A stretch of DNA of 64,000 bases from an uncultured Prevotella sp. (GCA_946998295.1 CAMPYS010000001.1:83643-147642); one strand, 5' to 3'. Shown: positions 25,904-35,989, counted from the first letter of the stretch. Numbers and translations: made by a program. Notes: a model not told the origin generated them from the letters alone.

Positions 25904-27166
25904 CTATTCAGTAACCCGTAATTGTACTAATTCTATTTTAGTTCTTGTCATCTTTAATATTTTCATTTCATAACAACCTATTTTAACTATCTCATTTAGT
26001 TTGGGGAAACTTTGATAGTTATATAAAATTAATCCACTTAATGTCATGTATTCTTCACTTTCTGGAAGTTTTAGATTAAAAAGCTCATTTATCTTTTCTA
26101 TTTCTAAACGGGCAGAAAGTAAATAGTTATTATCAGAAACTTGTTTAGCTATATAACTGTATTTATCATGTTCGTCCTCTATCTCTCCAAATATCTCCTC
26201 AACAATATCTTCCAAAGAAACAATTCCACTGGTTCCTCCAAATTCATCAACTACAATAGCGATACTTTTCTTTTTTTGCAAAAAAAGGTGCATTAATCTT
26301 TGAGCTGGCATTGTCTCTGGGACAAATGGTAATGAACGAATATGATTTTTCCAGCAATTTTGATTCTTAAACATCTCCGAAGAATGTATGTAACCTTGTA
26401 TGTGATCTATATCATTATTGTAGACTATTATCTTTGAATTACCACTTTCAATAAATTTTTGCATAAGAATATCTAAAGAGCATGATAAGTCTACTGCATT
26501 AATCTCTGTACGCGGAATCATACAATCACGAATTTTTGTGTCTGTAAAATCTAAAGCATTATGGAATATTTTTACTTCATCTTCTATTTTGGAGCCACTA
26601 TCTTTATTTTGATTTATAGAATTTTCAAGTAAGTAATCAAGGTCTATTTTTGTAAAAGTAGTATTACTATTTTCTAAAGGTATATGTACTCCTACAAGTC
26701 GAAGTAATAACTTAGAAATAGAGGTAGAAAAATAGCTTATTGGCCATAAAATTATAAAAAAAAGAAATGCTAACGGAGAGAAAAATGTAAGAAAAAAGTT
26801 TGGATTACTTTTAAATAATGCTTTAGGGATAAACTCTCCTGTGAATATTACAATAAGTGTGGAAATTATAGTATTTGCTATAACTTGTGCAACAGGAGAT
26901 AAAGACGAAAAAAGTGTTTTATTTAATAACGATGCAAAAAAGATACCATATAACACTAATACAATGTTGTTTCCAACTAAGAGTGTTGACACAAAACTAT
27001 TTGGATGGTTATAAAACTTCTGTAAACATTTTTGCGCTATACCATTACGGTTTTTATCTACTTCGGCTAATAACCGGTTACTAGAAACGAAAGCTATTTC
27101 CATTCCTGAAAAGAAAGCTGAAAACGCTAATGTAAGTATTATCCCTATAATATAGTTTATCTCCAC
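25904..27166 (-). CDS. CNNM/CBS-domain integral membrane protein (HlyC/CorC, GldE-like)
   Basis: The 420-residue protein has the N-terminal CNNM (DUF21) domain with about four membrane segments (residues 1-165; AFFSGMEIAFVSSNR is the family signature), a tandem CBS pair at about 195-330 (DCMIPRTEINAV; VVDEFGGTSGIVSLEDIVEEIFGEI) and a C-terminal transporter-associated CorC/HlyC domain. Related proteins act in magnesium or other cation export; in Bacteroidetes a member is called GldE. It lies 10 bases downstream of lptC in an envelope operon. The transported ion is not shown by the sequence. Confidence 0.88.
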   Translation of the reverse strand: MEINYIIGIILTLAFSAFFSGMEIAFVSSNRLLAEVDKNRNGIAQKCLQKFYNHPNSFVSTLLVGNNIVLVLYGIFFASLLNKTLFSSLSPVAQVIANTIISTLIVIFTGEFIPKALFKSNPNFFLTFFSPLAFLFFIILWPISYFSTSISKLLLRLVGVHIPLENSNTTFTKIDLDYLLENSINQNKDSGSKIEDEVKIFHNALDFTDTKIRDCMIPRTEINAVDLSCSLDILMQKFIESGNSKIIVYNNDIDHIQGYIHSSEMFKNQNCWKNHIRSLPFVPETMPAQRLMHLFLQKKKSIAIVVDEFGGTSGIVSLEDIVEEIFGEIEDEHDKYSYIAKQVSDNNYLLSARLEIEKINELFNLKLPESEEYMTLSGLILYNYQSFPKLNEIVKIGCYEMKILKMTRTKIELVQLRVTE

Positions 27167-27176
27167 ACTATAATAA

Positions 27177-27875
27177 TTATCGTTTTAATAGTTTTAATCC
27201 CTTAAACTTATCTACAGTAACTGTACTGTCAATAGGGGCAGTATTATCTGAAAACATATTACTTGAAGATTCTGAATCACGATAAAGTGTCCAACCTTTT
27301 GTCTTAAACACTTCATACTCACTCATATCCTCTGTACTTGTAAATCTATTCCCTTCCAATTCCATTGTAGGGGTTTTTATATGTGAATACTTATAAGACC
27401 AAATCTTATGATTTTGTTCATCCCAATAAAGTTCTGGACTATAAAATTCTATTCCTTTTGATGTATGTATTCTAACGCGACCACGTAAAACCCATTTACG
27501 AACTTTATCGTAATAAATTGCGGTATCGCATTGAATATAGCCAACTACATGCTTTCGTAAATTAAATTGTGTAAGCAAAATACCTTTATTGAAAGTCCAA
27601 CGTGAAGGCTTCTTGTTTTCATTTACATCCCACTCCTCTGTTATTAAACGATACTTTATAACGCCTGAATCTGAGATTAAAGTATTGACACCATAAGTTG
27701 TCATTACTGAAACAGAATCACGTGGACTTATTGCAGGGGCAGTATGCTTTTGGGATTCACTACAGGAAGAAAGTACTACTGACAAAAAAAGTAAATATAA
27801 AATACTAATTAATGTATATTTTATATTTTCAATAGTCAAATTATTTAACTTTAAATTTCGCAAACCATCTTTCAT
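27177..27875 (-). CDS. lptC: LPS export ABC transporter periplasmic protein LptC
   Basis: I choose the ATG at 27875 (MKDGLRNLKLNN); a TTG 15 bases upstream would extend it. The roughly 232-residue protein has a hydrophobic N-terminus ending in a lipobox-like VVLSSC and an LptC-type beta-jellyroll (ITEEWDVNENKKPSRWTF, DTAIYYDKVRKWVLRGRVRI, YSPELYWDEQNHKIWSY). It passes lipopolysaccharide from LptB2FG to LptA. It overlaps the upstream outer-membrane protein gene by 35 bases, so coupled translation is likely. Confidence 0.87.
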   Translation of the reverse strand: MKDGLRNLKLNNLTIENIKYTLISILYLLFLSVVLSSCSESQKHTAPAISPRDSVSVMTTYGVNTLISDSGVIKYRLITEEWDVNENKKPSRWTFNKGILLTQFNLRKHVVGYIQCDTAIYYDKVRKWVLRGRVRIHTSKGIEFYSPELYWDEQNHKIWSYKYSHIKTPTMELEGNRFTSTEDMSEYEVFKTKGWTLYRDSESSSNMFSDNTAPIDSTVTVDKFKGLKLLKR

Positions 27876-29148
27876 TAAAAGTAAACCCAATATTTATTCT
27901 AAAAATATTTTCGTTTATCATATCATGAGCATAACGATTAATCCAATCGGCACTTATATTAAGCCAACTACGGTTATTAAGAGTATTTATAATAGGTATT
28001 CCAAATCCTAAAGAGGCAGATATATAACGTGGACCTTCTTTCCCTGCTATATTAACATAAGGTGTAACATAACTGGCTCCTATGCGGTAATGTATTCTAT
28101 TCCAAATTCCTCTATATCGTTCTCCTCGACAATAATCTCCACCTATTGAAAACCTATTGGAATTAAGAAAATTATTATTCACTAACAAAAATTTATGTTC
28201 TCCGCCTATTCTTAATAACTCTGGCATTTCTATGCCTTTCCATCGTTGAAGTTCATAATCAGCACCTATTGTCAGTTTATTATTATGGTTATACATCAAT
28301 CCTGCTCCAAATGTTTGTGGCAAACTGTAAACATTATTTATAAAATAGCACGTAGAGTCCATTACACCTGTCAAAAAGTTATTAGAAATAATACTACATT
28401 CCTGTTTACCATTAAGCGGATGACCTAAAGAATAAAATAGTCCTAATGTTACACTATTTTTAGTATTTAATCTTTGAGAATACTGAAGTCCTAAATCTAC
28501 ATCAAAACTACGGATTTCGAGATTGTAATGCTTCATAACTGTATTTATATGCCTATCACTATAAGAGTTTTCCACATTACGTAAAATATTTCCCCATAAA
28601 TATCCAGCATTTACACCTAAAGATAAACCTCGCAATGGCTCCCAGCCTAATCCTAAATATACTTGTTTTAAACCTCCACTTCCAAAATATCTATTAGTAT
28701 ATGAGACAGGTTTATCATAAGTTGTAGATATATGATTAACATCTGATACTGTTTTGTAGTTGTATCCTACATTGGTTACAGGAAGCATACCAAAGCTTAC
28801 TCCTAAGTGCCTATAAGCTCTAAAAGCTGCTACTACATAATCAATATTTGAATTACGTGCGGTTTTACTTTTCCCTAACTCTGTAAAATTAGATACCTGT
28901 AAACTAACTCCTGCATCAAAAATAAATGACAATGAATCAATTGAAGAATAAGAAGCTGGATTTTGGTGGTTAACTTGATTTCCAGTACGAAAACCATAGC
29001 CCACGCCACTCATTCCTTTATTAAAACTAGTTATGTTTGGATTAAGTATACCCAAACCAAATTGGCTATAAGGTGAGTTTGTTCCACTCTGAGACCAAAT
29101 TTTTAAAGATATTGTAACTAATAGCGAAAATAGGAGTAATCTCTTCAT
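27841..29148 (-). CDS. Conserved Bacteroidetes outer-membrane beta-barrel protein
   Basis: The 435-residue protein has a signal peptide (MKRLLLFSLLVTISLKIWSQ) and an amphipathic beta-rich body. The N-terminal region NSPYSQFGLGILNP and GMSGVGYGFRTGNQVNHQNPASYSS recall FadL-like barrels common in Bacteroidetes, where this gene sits upstream of lptC. The sequence ends IGFTFNERWFAKFKVK, compatible with a terminal beta-strand. It is the first gene of the lptC-CNNM-ppiD cluster. Substrate and function are unknown; a TAACTTTG box lies at 29188-29181 on the minus strand. Confidence 0.8.
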   Translation of the reverse strand: MKRLLLFSLLVTISLKIWSQSGTNSPYSQFGLGILNPNITSFNKGMSGVGYGFRTGNQVNHQNPASYSSIDSLSFIFDAGVSLQVSNFTELGKSKTARNSNIDYVVAAFRAYRHLGVSFGMLPVTNVGYNYKTVSDVNHISTTYDKPVSYTNRYFGSGGLKQVYLGLGWEPLRGLSLGVNAGYLWGNILRNVENSYSDRHINTVMKHYNLEIRSFDVDLGLQYSQRLNTKNSVTLGLFYSLGHPLNGKQECSIISNNFLTGVMDSTCYFINNVYSLPQTFGAGLMYNHNNKLTIGADYELQRWKGIEMPELLRIGGEHKFLLVNNNFLNSNRFSIGGDYCRGERYRGIWNRIHYRIGASYVTPYVNIAGKEGPRYISASLGFGIPIINTLNNRSWLNISADWINRYAHDMINENIFRINIGFTFNERWFAKFKVK

Positions 29149-29742
29149 TAATATATACTTTTCTGTTTAATATAACTTTGCAAAGTTAAGCATAAAAATG
29201 GTAAATAAAAAGATATATATATTTTTTAAGCTACAATGTAATAAATTTATTTTTATTTCAACTCATCGCAATAATAGCTCATTAGTCCACATATTATACT
29301 GATTAATACATACTACTATTCATCTAAAATTTAAAATGCCGTTTACCATAAGCTGTACGCAATACATATAATTTAGTATAATAGTATGTAGCTCATAGAT
29401 AGACACGGGAAAAACATATTTTTTAATAAAGAGCTAACACTTGTAAATGTACACTATGGACATTATTTGGAGAAAATCATGGAGTTTTTCTAAGAATAAG
29501 TTTATGGATGTTTTATATAGCGGAGCCAATTTGTTCAAGAATATGTTATTTTTATTATTATTTTTGTTAACAAGTAGGCAATTAATATTTTTTTGCTAAA
29601 AGTTTTTCTAAGTAATATATCATTTATTTACTTTTGCACTTATTTTTTTGCATTCAAAGTTTCAAAATCAGTCTATCATGAGACATTGAACACTGTGAGT
29701 GCTTAGCTTAATCATTATATTTTACAATAAAGAGTTTTTTTT
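29149..29742. other. Intergenic region between divergent genes
   Basis: About 590 AT-rich bases. A TACTTTTG element at 29629-29636 fits a -7 box for the gene at 29743, with a leader of about 100 bases. An imperfect long-range inverted repeat (ATACATACTACTATT near 29307 and AATAGTATGTA near 29381) is present. I see no gene or RNA fold that I can support. Confidence 0.5.
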
Positions 29743-30384
29743 ATGAGAAAATTTTTCAAAATTTTAGTGTTAATAATTGTATTCTGTATGCAAATAGTTG
29801 CTGCAAAAGCTCAAAATTCAAGTCAAGATAACATCTCTGAAATATATGGTATATATGAGGGAACTGCAACTACTATTCTTTTTAATAATAAAAATCAAAC
29901 AAAGCAAAAGGGTAATGATAAGAAACTAATCATAGAGATAAAAAAAGGTCAAGGATATTATACTGTTATTGCATTAAAAGATATAACAATAGGTAAATAT
30001 ACTTTTGCAGAAATACCTTATACAGATTGTGAACTAAAACATAATAATAACATTTGGGAAATAAGTTTGATAAATAATCTTCATGGAGAATTTAAAACAA
30101 AGGATAATCATTATAGTATAATACTCGGTGGGTATATTGATGATACATATAAAAGTTATGTTAATAATAACGGAGATTTGGAATTGAAATTTGGACTTTT
30201 TCTTGATTCTTATACAAGTGAAATAGAATACACATTCAAAGGAAAACTAAAAAGGACCACCAATAGTATTAAAACTATTACTGACAAAAATAAAAAAAAT
30301 ACAATATATAACTTACAAGGTGTACGTGTAGAAACTCCAAGTAAAGGTATATATATTGTGAATGGCAAAAAAGTAGTATTCTGA
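29743..30384 (+). CDS. Calycin-like secreted protein with Prevotella-type C-terminal motif
   Basis: The 213-residue protein has a signal peptide (ILVLIIVFCMQIVAAKAQ) and a beta-rich domain at about 30-170 (IYGIYEGTATTILF; FAEIPYTDCELK; EYTFKGKL) resembling the Bacteroidetes calycin-like lipocalin-fold family. The last 27 residues (TIYNLQGVRVETPSKGIYIVNGKKVVF) follow the pattern YxLxGxxVxxPxKGIYIxxGKKvxx seen at the end of many secreted Prevotella proteins, similar in layout to type IX secretion C-terminal signals. Ligand unknown. The gene is isolated, with its own terminator. Confidence 0.75.
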   Translation: MRKFFKILVLIIVFCMQIVAAKAQNSSQDNISEIYGIYEGTATTILFNNKNQTKQKGNDKKLIIEIKKGQGYYTVIALKDITIGKYTFAEIPYTDCELKHNNNIWEISLINNLHGEFKTKDNHYSIILGGYIDDTYKSYVNNNGDLELKFGLFLDSYTSEIEYTFKGKLKRTTNSIKTITDKNKKNTIYNLQGVRVETPSKGIYIVNGKKVVF

Positions 30385-30412
30385 TATATTACAATAAAAT
30401 GTTATTACAAAT

Positions 30413-30449
30413 AAATAAGAGATGTACATATATGTTGCATCTCTTATTT
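30413..30449 (+). terminator. Hairpin terminator after the calycin-like gene
   Basis: A perfect 12-bp stem (AAATAAGAGATG and its complement) with a 13-base loop, then TTGTTTATG. It is 28 bases past the stop at 30384. Confidence 0.8.
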
Positions 30450-30725
30450 TTGTTTATGATTTGTTTCTTGTCATATAACAAAGAAATCATTATCCTCGTT
30501 AATTTTACCTTAAGTAGATAGTTACTAATAGCTTTTACATTGTTATTTGTATTTTTCCCAACTGGTTTTATATTAATTTACTTCAGAAACTCATGAATAT
30601 AAAGTTACACTTTTAAAACTACTTTTAAAATTAAATTAGATAACAAAAATATAAATACCTCTTTGATTTTAGATAAATAAAATCATTAATATCTAATATC
30701 TTTGTTGTATCTTTGCCAAACAATT
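30450..30725. other. Intergenic region with tandem -7 boxes
   Basis: AT-rich, no gene seen. Two TATCTTTG elements at 30697-30704 and 30708-30715 are candidate -7 boxes for the DUF4105 gene; the second ends 10 bases before its ATG. Confidence 0.45.
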
Positions 30726-31898
30726 ATGCTTAATGGAATAAAATACATCATAGTTATTATATCTGTATATGCTTTATCTTCTGTAGCAAATGCACAGCCT
30801 TTAACATTTTCAGACGAAGTTGATATTTCGTTATTAACATGTTCACCGGGGAAAGAGATATGGGCTCAATATGGTCATACAGCTATACGATATAATGATA
30901 AGTTAAACGGTAATGATATAGCAATAAACTATGGACTATTTTCTCAAGACCAACCCTATTTTATACTACGATTTATATTTGGTCTAACAGACTATAAAGT
31001 GGGAGCAATTCCTATGGATTTATTTATAGAGCAATATAAATATGAAGGAAGGCAAGTTACAGAACAAGTTCTTAATCTAACAAAAGAGGAAAAATACAAG
31101 ATATACAAAGCACTAAATGAAAATTTAAAGCCTGAAAATACCGTATACCGTTATAACTTCTTTTATGACAATTGTACAACACGAGCAGAAAACATTATTT
31201 TAGATAATATAAATAGAAATACTAATATATCACAATTAAATTCAAGTACCTCAAATTTACCAACATTTCGCAACTTAATACATAGATGGAACTGGGTTGA
31301 CAAGTGGGATCAATTAGGCGAAGATATACTTTTAGGTGTTAAGGCCGATAAACATGTTGAGAATATAAAGTACACTCGTTTTTTGCCAGAAAACCTCAAG
31401 AATTATTTTGAAAAAATAAAACGTAACAATAAACAGCCTTTAGTTATAAAAACGAACCAGCTTACAGCGAAGATCTTTAATAAAGAATCTATAGATAAAT
31501 CGTTTTTATCCCCTATTGCAACGTCTATCATTTTGTTTGTCATAGGTATAACATTAACTACACTACAAATAAGATATAGAAAATTAATCCCGTTATGGCA
31601 AAATTTCATCATAGTAGTAACAGCTGCTATAGGTATTTTATTAACAGCCATGATTTTCTCACAACATCCATGTGTTAATATAAATTTTATTATTTGTTTT
31701 TTCAACCCTCTACCACTCATCATCTTGTTTAACAAGATAAAACAAAAAAAATCAATAGTAATATATAAGATATGGATTATATTGATTGTAATGGGGTTAA
31801 TTGGAAATTATTTCCAGCAAATTCCTGCTTTTATAAATTTAATGGCACTATTCTTGCTATATAACGCAGTAGTAAATATAAAGCTTTCAAAAAACTGA
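30726..31898 (+). CDS. DUF4105 membrane protein (candidate lipoprotein N-acyltransferase-type enzyme)
   Basis: The start is the ATG at 30726 (MLNGIKYIIVIISVYAL), a cleavable signal or first membrane segment; the longer frame uses a TTG. The DUF4105 domain spans about 30-170 with the paired motifs YGHTAIRY (His) and YNFFYDNCTTR (Cys), the arrangement of an NlpC/P60-like or LRAT-like thiol enzyme. Four to five membrane segments follow from about residue 255. I recall that a Bacteroides lipoprotein N-acyltransferase (Lnb) was assigned to a protein of this kind, but I am not certain of that link. It overlaps the next gene and lies two genes upstream of secA. Confidence 0.78.
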   Translation: MLNGIKYIIVIISVYALSSVANAQPLTFSDEVDISLLTCSPGKEIWAQYGHTAIRYNDKLNGNDIAINYGLFSQDQPYFILRFIFGLTDYKVGAIPMDLFIEQYKYEGRQVTEQVLNLTKEEKYKIYKALNENLKPENTVYRYNFFYDNCTTRAENIILDNINRNTNISQLNSSTSNLPTFRNLIHRWNWVDKWDQLGEDILLGVKADKHVENIKYTRFLPENLKNYFEKIKRNNKQPLVIKTNQLTAKIFNKESIDKSFLSPIATSIILFVIGITLTTLQIRYRKLIPLWQNFIIVVTAAIGILLTAMIFSQHPCVNINFIICFFNPLPLIILFNKIKQKKSIVIYKIWIILIVMGLIGNYFQQIPAFINLMALFLLYNAVVNIKLSKN

Positions 31899-32281
31899 TG
31901 AGTAGATATCTAACAGCCTTATTAGTTATATTAACAACAACTGGGGTAGAAACACAGGCTTACCAGTATGTCCTAAAAGCGAGCCTATCTTGCACCAATA
32001 TTGAAAATATAACAAAGTCAATAGACCTAAAAGAGAATAAAGAAGAACTAATATCTATAATAAAGGTCTATAAACAGCTCTCTAAAGGTTTATATCAAAC
32101 AGATTATAACCTATATCTTACTGCACAAAGAACTTGGCAAAATAATCAATACGATGTATTATCAAGAATATATATAAGGGAAAATAATACCATTTTCTTA
32201 TTAAATAAAAGTATATCTAACAAAATAAAAATAAGAGCACCAAGCTTATTCATCCTAAAAGAATCGAAAAGTATAATTTAA
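31898..32281 (+). CDS. Small secreted protein of unknown function
   Basis: The 127-residue protein begins with a signal-like segment (YLTALLVILTTTGVETQA) and continues as a basic, mixed alpha/beta sequence with no motif I recognise. Its ATG overlaps the DUF4105 stop (TGATG), so translation is coupled and a shared envelope role is plausible. It ends 36 bases before secA. Confidence 0.6.
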   Translation: MSRYLTALLVILTTTGVETQAYQYVLKASLSCTNIENITKSIDLKENKEELISIIKVYKQLSKGLYQTDYNLYLTAQRTWQNNQYDVLSRIYIRENNTIFLLNKSISNKIKIRAPSLFILKESKSII

Positions 32282-32317
32282 ACAATAATATTTACAATAT
32301 AATATAAAAAGAACAAA

Positions 32318-35300
32318 ATGAATTTTAACAAAATACTTAAAAGTCTCTTTGGGGACAAATCAACGAGAGATATAAAAAAAATACAACCATTTGTTGACAA
32401 GATAAAAGCTACATACGAAGATATAAAAGCCCTTGATAATGATCAGTTAAGAGCAAAAACAAATGAAATAAAAAAGTATGTTCAAGACTCTGCAAAAGCT
32501 CAATATTCAGAAATAGAAAATCTTAAGAAAACTATAGAAGAAACCCCTCTTGAAGAAAGAGAAAGTATTTTTAATAAAATTGATAAACTTGAGAAAGAAG
32601 CACTTGATAATTTAGAAAAGGCGCTTGACGAGGTTATGCCAGTAGCTTTTTCCATTATTAAGGAAACAGCAAGACGTTTTGCAGAAAACGAAGAAACAAT
32701 AGTTACTGCAACTGACTTTGATCGTGAGCTTGCAGCATCACCACAAAAAGATTTTATAACTATTGAAGGGGACAAGGCTATATACCATAACCACTGGACA
32801 GCTGGAGGTAATGACTTAAAATGGGAAATGGTTCATTATGATGTTCAGCTTTTTGGTGGTGTTGTGCTCCATCAAGGTAAGATTGCAGAAATGGCAACAG
32901 GTGAAGGTAAGACCTTAGTTGCTACTCTACCTGTATTCCTTAATGCACTAACAGGTAACGGAGTTCATGTCGTTACCGTTAACGATTACCTATCTAAACG
33001 TGACTCTGAATGGATGGGACCACTTTACGAGTTTAACGGACTATCAGTAGACTGTATTGACAAACATCAACCTAACTCTCCTGAAAGGCGAAAAGCATAC
33101 CAAGCAGATATTACGTTTGGAACAAATAACGAATTTGGCTTTGACTATCTAAGAGATAATATGGCTGTATCACCAAGCGATTTAGTGCAGCGCAAACATA
33201 ATTATGCAATTGTTGACGAGGTAGACTCGGTGCTTATTGATGATGCACGTACTCCGCTTATTATTAGTGGTCCAGTGCCAAAAGGTGATGACCAAATGTT
33301 TGAAGAATATCAACCTTTAGTTGAAAAACTTTTCGAGGTACAGCGTAAACAGGCTACCGAGTTACTATCTGAAGCAAAACAAAAAATATCACAAGCAGCA
33401 AATATAAAAGATGATAAGGAAAAAGAAAAGACTTTAGGAGAGGGATTCTTAGCGTTGTACCGTTCATTTAAAGCTCTACCAAAAAATAAAGCATTGATAA
33501 AATACCTTTCTGAAGATGGTATAAAATCAGGTATGCTAAAAACAGAGGCATACTATATGCAAAATAATAATAGAGAGATGCCTAAAGCTATAGAGCCTTT
33601 ATATTTTGTTACAGATGAAAAACTTAATTCAAGTGACTTAACTGATAAAGGTACAGCATGGTTAGCTAAAGAAGTTAATGATGAGCAGCTTTTTGTACTT
33701 CCTGATATAACAAATGAACTATCGATACTCGAAAAGAAAAAGACTGATAAAGTTATTAATGAAGAAGAATATATTGATGAGAAAGATAAAATAATGACCA
33801 ACTATGGTGTACAAAGTGAACGAGTACACACATTACTTCAACTGTTAAAAGCCTATACCATGTTCAACAAAGATGACGAATATGTTGTATTAGATGGAGA
33901 GGTTAAAATAGTAGATGAACAAACAGGTCGTATCATGGAAGGAAGACGCTGGAGCGATGGGCTTCATCAAGCCGTTGAAGCTAAGGAGCATGTAAAAGTT
34001 GAAGCTGCAACACAAACTTTTGCAACTATAACGCTTCAAAACTATTTCCGTATGTACCATAAACTTGCAGGTATGACTGGTACGGCATCTACCGAAGCAG
34101 GAGAATTTTGGGATATATACAAACTTGATGTTGTAGAAATTCCTACTAATAAACCTATAATCCGTAAAGATCTTGACGACCGTGTATATAAAACAGCAAG
34201 GGAAAAATATGCAGCCGTTATAGATGAAATAGAAAAAATGAGGAATAGTGGTAGACCTTCATTAGTTGGTACAACGTCTGTAGAAATAAGTGAGTTATTA
34301 AGCAAAATGCTCAATATGCGTAAAATACCTCATCAAGTTCTTAATGCAAAACAACACCTAAAAGAGGCTCAAATAGTTGCAGAAGCTGGACGTTCTGTAA
34401 ATGGTAAAGGTACTGTAACTATAGCTACTAACATGGCAGGACGTGGAACAGATATTAAGCTTACAAACGAGGTAAAAGCCGCAGGAGGTCTTGCTATTAT
34501 TGGTACAGAGCGACACGAAAGTCGCCGTGTAGATAGACAGCTTAGAGGTCGTGCAGGACGTCAAGGTGATCCAGGGTCTTCTGTATTCTATGTATCTTTA
34601 GAGGATAAATTGATGCGTTTATTCGGCTCAGAAAGAATAGCAAGAGTAATGGATAGACTTGGCTTTGCAGAAGGAGAATGCATAGAAAACTCTATGATTT
34701 CAAATAGCATAGAAAGAGCTCAAAAGAAAGTTGAAGAGAATAACTTTGGTATACGTAAGCGTTTATTGGAATACGACGATGTAATGAATAAACAACGTTC
34801 TGTAATCTATGAAAAACGTCGCCATGCGCTAATGGGAGAACGTATAGGAATGGATATTTCAAATATTATATGGGATAGATGTGTAAACATTATTAACAAC
34901 AATAATTATGAAGACTGCAAAGAAGACTTCATGAAAATACTTGCTATAGAATGTCCATTCTCTGAAGATGATTTTATAAATAAAAATAAAACTGAACTGG
35001 AGGAAAATGCTTTCCAACTTGCTATTGAAAATTTTGAACGTAAAACAGAAAAAATTAAATCTGTTGCATGGCCAGTTATAAAGCAAATATATGAAGATCA
35101 GGGAAATATGTATGAAAGAATCATGATACCAATTACTGATGGGAAACGGTTATACAATATCCCAGCAGATTTAAAAGAAGCATACGACACTGAAGGCAAG
35201 TCAATTGTAAAACAATTTGAGAAAGTTATATTACTTCATATCATTGACGATAACTGGAAAGAAAATTTAAGACAACTTGATGAGTTAAAACATTCTGTTC

Positions 35301-35668
35301 AAAATGCATCCTATGAGCAAAAAGATCCATTACTTGTATTTAAATTGGAATCTGTAAAACTGTGGGACGATATGATTAACGAAATGAACAACAAAACGGC
35401 AAGTGTTCTTATGAGAGGTCAAATACCTGAGATGCAGCCAACTGATAATATTCAAGAGGCGCAACCTGAAGAACATTCTCCTCAATATACAGAACAAAGG
35501 GAAGAGCTTGTAGATCCAAATCAAGCTGCAGCTGCAGCACGTGATACAAGGGAAGGTTCACAACAACGCAGAATGCCATATCATACAGAAAAAAAACCAA
35601 GACCAAATGATCCTTGTCCATGCGGAAGCGGTAAAAAATTTAAGAACTGTCATGGTAGAAATTTATAA
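32318..35668 (+). CDS. secA: Preprotein translocase ATPase SecA
   Basis: The 1116-residue protein is full length for the long Bacteroidetes SecA. Walker A is in EMATGEGKTLVATLP, Walker B/DEAD in NYAIVDEVDSVLIDDARTPL, and the helicase motifs TFATITLQNYFRMYHKLAGMTGTA and GRGTDIKL then RQLRGRAGRQGDPGSS are present. A Bacteroidetes-specific insertion lies in the nucleotide-binding domain (about 345-480). The C-terminal zinc finger CPCGSGKKFKNCHG contacts SecB and phospholipid. It drives protein export through SecYEG. It follows the two small envelope genes and ends before a clear terminator. Confidence 0.99.
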   Translation: MNFNKILKSLFGDKSTRDIKKIQPFVDKIKATYEDIKALDNDQLRAKTNEIKKYVQDSAKAQYSEIENLKKTIEETPLEERESIFNKIDKLEKEALDNLEKALDEVMPVAFSIIKETARRFAENEETIVTATDFDRELAASPQKDFITIEGDKAIYHNHWTAGGNDLKWEMVHYDVQLFGGVVLHQGKIAEMATGEGKTLVATLPVFLNALTGNGVHVVTVNDYLSKRDSEWMGPLYEFNGLSVDCIDKHQPNSPERRKAYQADITFGTNNEFGFDYLRDNMAVSPSDLVQRKHNYAIVDEVDSVLIDDARTPLIISGPVPKGDDQMFEEYQPLVEKLFEVQRKQATELLSEAKQKISQAANIKDDKEKEKTLGEGFLALYRSFKALPKNKALIKYLSEDGIKSGMLKTEAYYMQNNNREMPKAIEPLYFVTDEKLNSSDLTDKGTAWLAKEVNDEQLFVLPDITNELSILEKKKTDKVINEEEYIDEKDKIMTNYGVQSERVHTLLQLLKAYTMFNKDDEYVVLDGEVKIVDEQTGRIMEGRRWSDGLHQAVEAKEHVKVEAATQTFATITLQNYFRMYHKLAGMTGTASTEAGEFWDIYKLDVVEIPTNKPIIRKDLDDRVYKTAREKYAAVIDEIEKMRNSGRPSLVGTTSVEISELLSKMLNMRKIPHQVLNAKQHLKEAQIVAEAGRSVNGKGTVTIATNMAGRGTDIKLTNEVKAAGGLAIIGTERHESRRVDRQLRGRAGRQGDPGSSVFYVSLEDKLMRLFGSERIARVMDRLGFAEGECIENSMISNSIERAQKKVEENNFGIRKRLLEYDDVMNKQRSVIYEKRRHALMGERIGMDISNIIWDRCVNIINNNNYEDCKEDFMKILAIECPFSEDDFINKNKTELEENAFQLAIENFERKTEKIKSVAWPVIKQIYEDQGNMYERIMIPITDGKRLYNIPADLKEAYDTEGKSIVKQFEKVILLHIIDDNWKENLRQLDELKHSVQNASYEQKDPLLVFKLESVKLWDDMINEMNNKTASVLMRGQIPEMQPTDNIQEAQPEEHSPQYTEQREELVDPNQAAAAARDTREGSQQRRMPYHTEKKPRPNDPCPCGSGKKFKNCHGRNL

Positions 35669-35737
35669 TATCGATGCTAATGATACAAAAACATAGTTGA
35701 CTATACATAAGTTAGTCATTATATATTATAAATATAG

Positions 35738-35776
35738 AAGAGTGTGTGCAAGCATTTTTGCCACACTCTTTTTTCA
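35738..35776 (+). terminator. Hairpin terminator after secA
   Basis: A 9-bp stem (AAGAGTGTG and CACACTCTT) encloses a 15-base loop and is followed by TTTTTT. Confidence 0.85.
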
Positions 35777-35972
35777 TTTGCAAATATTGTAATAAAGCAT
35801 GGATTTGTACGGCAGTAACTTACGAAAGATAATAATAAAAAATATATACAAAAATAGATCTTAAAGTATTACTGTTCCAATAGTACATAAAATTGAAAAA
35901 TATCTGTGTTTAAAATAGATTTTTTTGTAAAATATTATCTTATAACTATTTGTAATATAAAGTATTGCAAAT

Positions 35973-35989
35973 TGAGACCTCTGCAAAAC
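35973..35989. repeat. Left terminal inverted repeat of IS copy 1
   Basis: TGAGACCTCTGCAAAAC, exact complement of 37214-37230 and identical over 16 bases to 39911-39926. Confidence 0.9.

Noticed and set aside
29307..29392. Long-range inverted repeat (ATACATACTACTATT / AATAGTATGTA) as a riboswitch or small RNA
   Set aside because: Imperfect, AT-only and separated by about 65 bases without a conserved core; I could not assign it to any known RNA class.
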